12,044 nt of DNA, taken from contig DAOWJX010000271.1 in NCBI GenBank assembly GCA_030640155.1, positions 1 to 12,044 on the forward strand, in the 5' to 3' direction. The notes below the pieces were generated by a model. It worked only from the letters and a program-made list of their open reading frames with translations, had not been told where the DNA came from and made no database searches. This DNA is from Candidatus Aegiribacteria sp. (GTDB lineage: Bacteria > Fermentibacterota > Fermentibacteria > Fermentibacterales > JCC-6). Shown piece by piece: positions 1-6,017 of the stretch; within the stretch, counting starts at the first letter, position 1, and every line of letters begins with the position of its first letter. The position numbers and the translations under genes are program-made.

Positions 1-422
1 AGAAAGGGTTTAAGAACATCTCTTCCAACACCGTCCCGTGTATCCGAAAGTCTTGTTTCTCCGGCACGAATGACCATAAGCCGGGAGAAATCCTGAGGAA
101 GATTTGTGGCTGAGTACCTGTAATCCTCCAGTTTCATGCCTGTTTTTTTAAATTCAGTCACTCTCTTTTCGAGTCCGGAGATAATGACTTTACCCGCGGG
201 TTCCCACTCCCGGATGGTCGAGGCTTTATCCTTTGTTCTTCTGAGTATCCAGGGTGTATTCTTACCCGTGTTGAAAAGAAACTTAATCAGGGATTCAACG
301 ACATAGGTTTTTCCCGTTTCATTATGACCGTAGATCAGGTTCAGGTCTGCGGGTTTCATGTCAAAATCCTTCTTGAGGGGGCCTCCGCGGTTGATACTGA
401 TTCTTTCTATTCTGATGCCCAT
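1..422 (-). CDS. Rad50/SbcC/YhaN-like SMC-type ATPase, N-terminal part only (gene runs off the window)
   Basis: This is the first 140 or so codons of an open leftward frame that continues past position 1. The protein begins MGIRIERISIN and carries a Walker A motif, GHNETGKT, near residues 33-40. This is the N-terminal ATPase lobe expected of the Rad50/SbcC/RecN-like family that pairs with Mre11/SbcD nucleases in processing DNA ends. The NExGK form of the P-loop is closer to YhaN-type proteins (usually GxNEAGKST) than to classical SbcC (GxNGSGKS). The ATG (420-422) shares its A with the TGA of the upstream nuclease gene (TGATG), and a GAGGGG ribosome binding site lies at 431-436, so translational coupling is likely. 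The coiled coil, zinc hook and C-terminal lobe are outside the window, so the subfamily cannot be settled here. Confidence 0.85.
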   Translation of the reverse strand, partial: MGIRIERISINRGGPLKKDFDMKPADLNLIYGHNETGKTYVVESLIKFLFNTGKNTPWILRRTKDKASTIREWEPAGKVIISGLEKRVTEFKKTGMKLEDYRYSATNLPQDFSRLMVIRAGETRLSDTRDGVGRDVLKPF

Positions 423-1483
423 CAGGAAATCCCCTCACTGTAGATAACCGAAAGAGCGGCTTCAATCACTCTGTCAAGCTCCGGTTCATCCCCGCCGAAG
501 TTCCATTTCATTTCTTCTATCATCCTGGTGGTTTTTTCAGCGATAGCGCTTCTGCGGCTGTCGCCCGTGTACTTAAGCGTACTTATATCGGGTTCTTCAT
601 CCTTGAAGAAGGTGTAGCCGGTGAATACTTCTCTGAGAGCATTCAGTACCGCATCTCTGTCGGATGAGTATCCTGTAGCGCTTATGCGGATACGGGCTTT
701 GCCTTTATCCTTTTTCGCAAGGCTCCAGCTCTTTATTCTTGCTTCTGCACTCGCACGGAGGATCGGGATTTCATCAGAGCCGGGAATAATCACGAACTTC
801 TCCTTAAAGTAGATAACTTCCGTATTCACAGTGCGGGGGGTTACGATTCCGCTTGATGTTTCGAAAACCAGGTATCGTCTTGCTCCTGTTTCGTTGATAT
901 CCAGTCCGCATGGAGAACCGGGATAGTAGAGGTTCTTGTAATTCGAGGGCTTGTGAATATGCCCGAGAAAGACCTTCCAGGGATTCAGGCGGTCCAGGTC
1001 TTTCCTGTAGAGAGGCATATAAGTGCCAGCCTCATAGGAATTACGTTCCTTCAAGCCTCCGTAAAAATCTCCATGCCCTATCAGTACCCATCTGATGCGG
1101 CTTATACTGTATTCAAGCCCTGCAAGGTTTTCACCCATCCCTGACTTCTCCAGGTAGGGGATGAAGATGAAGTGCACTCCATCGAATTCAACCGCTGCTG
1201 TTGATGTGTAAATGTTGATATTATCAGCTACAATTGCCTTGCTGGAGATACCGGGATCATGATTACCAGGAATGATATGGATCTTTATCTTCTTGTATGC
1301 CTTGCACAACTCTTCGAAATTTGAGTAATCCTGATAGCCGGAATCAAAAAGATCGCCAGCTATTATAAGAGTATCAATCTTACCCTTCTTCAGCTGAGCA
1401 AGTATATCCCCCAGAGCACTGTACCGTTCTGGATGGTCACCTTTCTTCGAGAGGTGCACATCGGCTGTTATGGCCAGTTTCAT
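422..1483 (-). CDS. Mre11/SbcD-type DNA exonuclease (calcineurin-like metallophosphoesterase)
   Basis: This is a 353-residue nuclease of the Mre11/SbcD/YhaO family, which trims and opens DNA ends together with an SMC-like ATPase. All phosphoesterase motifs are visible: ADVHL (Asp8, His10), GDLFD (Asp44), GNHD (Asn74, His75), GHGD (His137) and GHIH (His175, His177). A YPGSP segment follows at about 187-191, as is usual after the catalytic core. The C-terminal 140 residues would be the capping and ATPase-contact region and show no motif I recognise. The ATG start is supported by a GGAG ribosome binding site at 1489-1492, five bases upstream, and by the motif-I strand starting at residue 3. The next gene overlaps its stop codon by one base and encodes the expected ATPase partner. 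A promoter directly upstream (1508-1535) suggests the pair is transcribed separately from nfo. Confidence 0.93.
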   Translation of the reverse strand: MKLAITADVHLSKKGDHPERYSALGDILAQLKKGKIDTLIIAGDLFDSGYQDYSNFEELCKAYKKIKIHIIPGNHDPGISSKAIVADNINIYTSTAAVEFDGVHFIFIPYLEKSGMGENLAGLEYSISRIRWVLIGHGDFYGGLKERNSYEAGTYMPLYRKDLDRLNPWKVFLGHIHKPSNYKNLYYPGSPCGLDINETGARRYLVFETSSGIVTPRTVNTEVIYFKEKFVIIPGSDEIPILRASAEARIKSWSLAKKDKGKARIRISATGYSSDRDAVLNALREVFTGYTFFKDEEPDISTLKYTGDSRRSAIAEKTTRMIEEMKWNFGGDEPELDRVIEAALSVIYSEGIS

Positions 1484-1488
1484 ATCAA

Positions 1489-1492
1489 CTCC
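1489..1492 (-). promoter_or_regulatory. Ribosome binding site of the Mre11-like gene
   Basis: GGAG on the minus strand lies five bases from the ATG at 1481-1483. It fixes the start, and the predicted promoter leaves a leader of only about 18 bases. Confidence 0.7.
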
Positions 1493-1507
1493 ATACTGCT
1501 TCTATTG

Positions 1508-1535
1508 ATAATATGTACATAAAAACCTCTGTCAG
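1508..1535 (-). promoter_or_regulatory. Sigma70-like promoter of the mre11/rad50-like pair
   Basis: On the minus strand, -35 CTGACA (1530-1535) is separated by 16 bases from -10 TATTAT (1508-1513). Each box matches the consensus (TTGACA, TATAAT) at five of six positions. Transcription would start near 1501. The ten bases containing the -35 box, CTATCTGACA, also occur upstream of the lipoprotein gene at 8919-8928. I found no convincing terminator hairpin in the rest of the 1484-1598 gap, so read-through from nfo is possible. Confidence 0.6.
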
Positions 1536-1598
1536 ATAGAATTCAGTATACAATTGAAAGCGATATGAGTAAAGGATGTTTGCAGTGTATCGTGTGAA

Positions 1599-2417
1599 TT
1601 AACTTTTCATTACCGCAAAAGCATCATTCGCTCTATCGAAATCAGAACCAGGAGTTTCCGTAATTCCAGGAATGTTATTGAATACTTCCATCGAAGCCAG
1701 GAATTGAAGAGGTTCAAGTCCAATAAATCCTTCTCCAATTCTTGCGTGACGGTCCAGCCTGCTGCCGAGTTCTTTCTTAGAATCGTTGATGTGGAACACT
1801 TTTATTCTCTCGAGTCCGACAACCTCATCAAACTTCTGTATGGTTCTCAAGACAGCGTCATTTGATGAAAGATCGTATCCGGCAGCGAAAGCATGACATG
1901 TGTCAAAACAGATTCCTGTTCTGTCAGGCATATCCGTGAGTTTGAGCAGCTTATCGAGCTGCTCGAATGAGTAACCCAGAGTTGTTCCCTGCCCTGCGGT
2001 GTTTTCGAAAAGAATGGCAGTGTCTTCAGGCGCGATGGTGAGGATCTTCCTGACTCCGGCAGCTATCTTCTCTATTGCCTGGTCCTCACCTGCATTGAGG
2101 TGTGCTCCGGGGTGCATTACCAGCCAGTGAATGCCCAGTCTGTGCATGCGTATAAGTTCCTCTCCAAGAGCCTTTGCGGACAGCCAGGGAACTCTGCTTT
2201 TTATTGAGGAGAGATTGATGAGGTATGAAGCATGTGAGATAATGGTAAGGGTCCCATCTTCCCCGAATTCCTTTTCTTCCTCCTGTGTGACCGGACGACC
2301 TTTCCATTGTTTCTGGTTTGAAGTGAAGATCTGACCGGAAACCAGCCCGAGTTCATGAAGTGTTGAAAGGGCGCTGACGAGGCCACCATTAACGGATGCA
2401 TGAATTCCAGGGAGCAT
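1599..2417 (-). CDS. nfo: Endonuclease IV (AP endonuclease family 2)
   Basis: This is a 272-residue endonuclease IV, which cleaves DNA 5' of abasic sites and removes blocked 3' ends in base excision repair. All nine metal ligands known from E. coli Nfo are present at a constant offset of seven residues: His62, His102, Glu138, Asp172, His175, His209, Asp222, His224 and Glu254. They lie in the motifs SHASY, MHPG, ENTAG, FDTCH, FHINDSK, DRHARIGEG and TETPG. Length and domain layout are normal for the family, with a single TIM barrel. The ATG lies 9 bases after the stop of the upstream pyruvyl transferase gene, and its AAAGGA ribosome binding site overlaps the end of that gene, so it is probably co-transcribed with it. 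No signal peptide is visible, which fits a cytoplasmic enzyme. The call is close to certain. Confidence 0.97.
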   Translation of the reverse strand: MLPGIHASVNGGLVSALSTLHELGLVSGQIFTSNQKQWKGRPVTQEEEKEFGEDGTLTIISHASYLINLSSIKSRVPWLSAKALGEELIRMHRLGIHWLVMHPGAHLNAGEDQAIEKIAAGVRKILTIAPEDTAILFENTAGQGTTLGYSFEQLDKLLKLTDMPDRTGICFDTCHAFAAGYDLSSNDAVLRTIQKFDEVVGLERIKVFHINDSKKELGSRLDRHARIGEGFIGLEPLQFLASMEVFNNIPGITETPGSDFDRANDAFAVMKS

Positions 2418-2426
2418 ATAATCCTT

Positions 2427-3590
2427 TCAGAGACAGGTTTTCTTGAACAGCTCACAGTTGATAGCACATCTCTCAGCAAGCTCACTTCTTTTAACCGCAA
2501 GTGTCTGTGCAATATCTTTCGAAGACATCCAGGTTCTGTCCAGGAGAGAAAGCAATTCACCATCCCATTGAACCGAAGAGGGATCAACAGTAAGATTCGG
2601 GATTCCCGCTTCCTCCATAAACCTGTATCCCTTTGATGCATACGGAATAGAGATGGGTACAGTTCCCGTGACAACTGACAGAATGGCTCCGTGAAGCGGA
2701 ATGGTCAGGAAGACTCTGCATTCAGCTATCTTCATCATGAAGCTGTGAATTCCTGTGGGCATTACCACAGAAGCTCGGTCGCTGTGCTTCATCAGTGCCA
2801 TTACTGCTTCACACTCAATATCATCCGAATTGGAGAGGCTGCCGGTATGAAAGGGAAAGAAGCGTATTTCTCCTCCGTGGGAGTCAATATGATCATCGAG
2901 CAGACGAGCCCATTTTCTTCGAAGACCGGATACATCGGGTTCACGGTATAATCCAAGTTTCCTCCGGATCTCAAGAGGAAGTAGTTTACCCTGCCTGTTC
3001 GTAACATTCCTGATGGCAACGCCGAGTATATCATCCGGATTATGGGGCTGGGCAAAATCACCAGCAAAGGTAAACGTGGAATCAGATGAAAGCTTTACTC
3101 TATCCGGGTTCAGACCGAGATGAAGCAGCAGATCAAGTGAAGGTTTATCTCTTACCGTAATACCGCTGCAGTATCCAAGCCATTTGCGAAGTTGACCGGG
3201 TGTCCATCTGGCAAGCTCATTCCCCTGACCCAGACCGATTGACCAGGCGAAGGCAGGTTTGCCCAGGCGTCTGGCAAGCCTGAGAGGATGAAGGTTAAAA
3301 GGAGTGTAAAGCAGCGAGGAAATATCCTGCGCAAGCTCACCCCCTCCGACTATTACAATGTCAGCCCAGCGCACTCCCATGGACATGGCGCGGAGCCTGC
3401 CTTCATTGATATCAAAAGAAACCGCATTGAAATTCTTCTTTGTCTTGTCCGGAAAAGCGGACATAATGCCGATCTGGATGTCTCCGATGGAGGATAGATC
3501 TTTAACCTGCGATGAAAAAATCGCTTCATCGCCGACATTGGAGCCGGCCTTCTCAAGCTGTCCCCATGAGGATGTAAATACTTTATTCAT
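2427..3590 (-). CDS. Polysaccharide pyruvyl transferase family protein (CsaB/WcaK-like)
   Basis: This is a 387-residue protein of the polysaccharide pyruvyl transferase family, which moves pyruvate from phosphoenolpyruvate onto sugar residues of cell-wall or surface glycans. Family signatures in order are NVGDEAI (residues 18-24), IVIVGGGEL (about 79-86), GITVRDKPSLDLL (about 143-155), PTGIHSF, IPLHGAILS (His300) and PYASKGYRF (about 316-324, Lys320). Length is typical of CsaB-like members. No signal peptide or membrane segment is seen, so it is cytoplasmic or peripheral. No clear Shine-Dalgarno precedes the ATG. The protease gene ends only 19 bases upstream, so translation may depend on coupling. 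The N-terminus fits the family start. No glycan genes are nearby, so the real acceptor is unknown; the family call is firm, the substrate is not. Confidence 0.88.
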   Translation of the reverse strand: MNKVFTSSWGQLEKAGSNVGDEAIFSSQVKDLSSIGDIQIGIMSAFPDKTKKNFNAVSFDINEGRLRAMSMGVRWADIVIVGGGELAQDISSLLYTPFNLHPLRLARRLGKPAFAWSIGLGQGNELARWTPGQLRKWLGYCSGITVRDKPSLDLLLHLGLNPDRVKLSSDSTFTFAGDFAQPHNPDDILGVAIRNVTNRQGKLLPLEIRRKLGLYREPDVSGLRRKWARLLDDHIDSHGGEIRFFPFHTGSLSNSDDIECEAVMALMKHSDRASVVMPTGIHSFMMKIAECRVFLTIPLHGAILSVVTGTVPISIPYASKGYRFMEEAGIPNLTVDPSSVQWDGELLSLLDRTWMSSKDIAQTLAVKRSELAERCAINCELFKKTCL

Positions 3591-3609
3591 ATTCGCCCGA
3601 ACCGCTTTA

Positions 3610-5988
3610 TCAATCCCTGTAACCGAAAGCCCTCAGAGTTTCAGCCATCTGTCTGAGCCTGCGGTCTACCTTGCGGTAAATAGTATCTTCGGGATACTTG
3701 CCGTCAGGCATTAATATCCCGGCTTCCATTCCGGTCAGGTGTTCAATTCCCTCTTCTATGGTCTCGATGGGATAAATATGGAACATACCTTTTCTGACCG
3801 CTTCTATGACATTATCCCGAAGCTGGAGATCTTCAATGTTCGCAACGGGGATCATCACTCCCTGTGTTCCGGTGAGCCCCTTTTCACTGCAGACACGGAA
3901 GAAACCTTCTATCTTCTCATTTACCCCGCCTATAGCCTGAATTTCTCCGAACTGGTTGACAGATCCGGTTACCGCAAGGTCCTGTCTTATAGGAACATCT
4001 GACAGAGCGCTTAGAAGAACGTACAGCTCAGTGGAAGACGCGCTATCCCCATCGACTCCGCCATAACTCTGTTCGAAAACGATGCTCGCGGAAAGCGAAA
4101 GAGGGTATTCTCTGGCGAATTTACCCTGAATGAATCCGGATATTATCAGCACTCCCTTTGTATGAGTGGTACCTGAAAGTTCAGACTCCCGCTCAACGTT
4201 GATGAGTCCCTTCCTTCCGGCTGAAACCCTGGTTGTAATCCTGGCGGGTAGTCCGAACGCGTAATCGACTCCCTGGTAAACTGCAAGTCCATTCACCTGT
4301 CCGATTTTCATGCCTTCGGTATCAATCATTATTACGTTGTCCAATATCCGTCTGGTAGCGTATGTCTGACCCAGATTGAGACGGTAGATCTTCTCATCAA
4401 TGGTCTTCTTCACATGTTCAGAGGTCACGGTATCCGCGCCTTCCTGCTTCGCGAAGTAACAGGCCTGACGGAGATAATCGGTTACTCTGTTGAATTCGAT
4501 TGAGATCCGGTCATTTCGTCCTGCTATTCGAACGCTTTCCTCTGCGACGGCTGCAACTGCGCTGGCATCCATGGGGGACAGCTTCTCAGCCTGGACTATC
4601 CTCGCTATGACATTAGCAAAATCATGGATATTCTCTTTGGTGACCTCCATGGTAAAATCGAACGCAGCCCTTATTCTGAAAAGAAGACCGAACTCGGGTT
4701 CGTATGATGCAAGAAGACTGTACAGCTTTGAAGTACCAATAAGTATGACTTTAACCTTGGTGTCTATAGGTTCCGGATGAAGGTTAACAGGGTAGAGTCC
4801 GAGCGGATCCTTATTTCGGATTACAGTAGTACCGTTTCTTAATGTCTGTATAAGCTGCTGCCACAGTTCCGGCTGCCTGACAAGATCAAGTGCGTTCATT
4901 ATCAGGTAGCCTCCATCAGCCTTATGAATGGCACCCGGCCTGATCATCATGTGATCACTGTAGGGTTTTCCCTCAACAACAATTCTGTCAATGCTTCCGA
5001 AGAGACTGTTGGAGTCAGGAAACTGCTCAATTACTATAGGACGTTTTGTTTTCCCTGCATTATCAAGAATAAGGTTGGGGGTAAAGAGTACATAGGGATC
5101 CTTATCGGCGGTACTGTTCGCGAAATCATTCAGGTTTTCCAGGATAAGTTCTACAACGGATTCGCTCCACTTGTCAGCCTTATTATCACCGATTTCAATC
5201 AGATTGGAGATAATTCCTGAAATCGTCGGTTTGACAAGTCGCTGGTACATCTTTTCCAGTCTCATCTGAATCTCGAGTTCCATATCTCTCGTCTGTCTGA
5301 AAGCGGCTGTGAGTTTTTTGAAAAGTTCCTCGTGCAGCTTAACATATTTCTCGATATCCTCAGCTGAGAGTTTTCCTTCATCCTTCATCTTTTCGAGTGT
5401 ATCAAAAGTTACAGGTTCTTCGTCTATAACCGGAAGCACATCCGGTCTGAATTCACCCGGAGCCACAGGAACATTGACAATGGTGAATCCGGCTTCTTCA
5501 GCCTCCTTCTTCACCAGGTCCATTACTCCCTGTTTCCGCTCCTGATAAGATTCCCTGATCGCCCTGGTTTCCATGTCTGCTTTTTCACTGCTCAGAACCG
5601 TGGGGATGTTGCTTTTCAGAAGCTGAACACACTCTTCAAGAGCTTCAGTGAACCGGAGCCCATCTCCTGCCGGGAAGGTGAGAGCGACAGGGTTTCTTGG
5701 TTGCTCCATATTGCGTACGAAGATTATGTCACGAAGATCATCTGTAGTTCTATCGATACGATCCAGAATTCTTTTTACTGTGGTTTCGCGACCGGTACCG
5801 GACACACCTGTCACGAACATGTTGTAACCGATGGAGGATATTTCCAGACCCAGCTTGATAGCTTTTACTGCGCGGTCCTGCCCCACAATTTCTCCCGTGG
5901 GTTTCAGATCATCCGTGGTCTTGAATCCAAGAGCCTTCTTCGGACATTTCCACTTCAGGTCCTCAGGCTTGAGTGAGTAGACAGCCAT
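3610..5988 (-). CDS. ATP-dependent Lon-type protease (AAA_32/LonB-like, YcbZ-type)
   Basis: This is a 792-residue protease of the Lon group that lacks the classical Lon N-terminal domain. Residues 1-80 hold the AAA_32-type start with a P-loop-like motif, GVSGTGRETT (61-70). Arg67 stands in place of the usual Lys, which is normal in this class. A charged, probably coiled-coil stretch lies roughly at 115-250. The central ATPase region contains the typical SNSLFGSIDR, HKADGGYLIMNALDLVRQP and EPEFGLLFRIRAAF blocks. The C-terminal protease domain has the Ser-Lys dyad: Ser649 in VDGDSAS and Lys692 in GGVNEKIEG, 43 residues apart as in Lon. The ATG is backed by an AAGGA ribosome binding site in GAAGGATATTGAG. 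It starts 29 bases after the polymerase stop and is followed by the transferase after 19 bases. Role inferred: degradation of selected or damaged proteins, possibly limiting neighbouring repair factors. Confidence 0.93.
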   Translation of the reverse strand: MAVYSLKPEDLKWKCPKKALGFKTTDDLKPTGEIVGQDRAVKAIKLGLEISSIGYNMFVTGVSGTGRETTVKRILDRIDRTTDDLRDIIFVRNMEQPRNPVALTFPAGDGLRFTEALEECVQLLKSNIPTVLSSEKADMETRAIRESYQERKQGVMDLVKKEAEEAGFTIVNVPVAPGEFRPDVLPVIDEEPVTFDTLEKMKDEGKLSAEDIEKYVKLHEELFKKLTAAFRQTRDMELEIQMRLEKMYQRLVKPTISGIISNLIEIGDNKADKWSESVVELILENLNDFANSTADKDPYVLFTPNLILDNAGKTKRPIVIEQFPDSNSLFGSIDRIVVEGKPYSDHMMIRPGAIHKADGGYLIMNALDLVRQPELWQQLIQTLRNGTTVIRNKDPLGLYPVNLHPEPIDTKVKVILIGTSKLYSLLASYEPEFGLLFRIRAAFDFTMEVTKENIHDFANVIARIVQAEKLSPMDASAVAAVAEESVRIAGRNDRISIEFNRVTDYLRQACYFAKQEGADTVTSEHVKKTIDEKIYRLNLGQTYATRRILDNVIMIDTEGMKIGQVNGLAVYQGVDYAFGLPARITTRVSAGRKGLINVERESELSGTTHTKGVLIISGFIQGKFAREYPLSLSASIVFEQSYGGVDGDSASSTELYVLLSALSDVPIRQDLAVTGSVNQFGEIQAIGGVNEKIEGFFRVCSEKGLTGTQGVMIPVANIEDLQLRDNVIEAVRKGMFHIYPIETIEEGIEHLTGMEAGILMPDGKYPEDTIYRKVDRRLRQMAETLRAFGYRD

Positions 5989-6017
5989 CTCAATATCCTT
6001 CCTGGTTCATTAGAATC

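Noticed and set aside
1484..1598. Possible terminator or small RNA between nfo and the Mre11-like gene
   Set aside because: I see a promoter there but no stable hairpin with a U tract and no structured RNA.
2201..2674. A 157-codon minus-strand frame overlapping nfo and the pyruvyl transferase
   Set aside because: It spans the end of one well-supported gene and the start of another in a third frame, and has no protein-like motifs.
5770..5810. Arg in place of Lys in the P-loop of the Lon-like protease as a sign of a broken ATPase
   Set aside because: GxGR at this position is usual in the AAA_32/LonB-like class, and the rest of the protein is intact.
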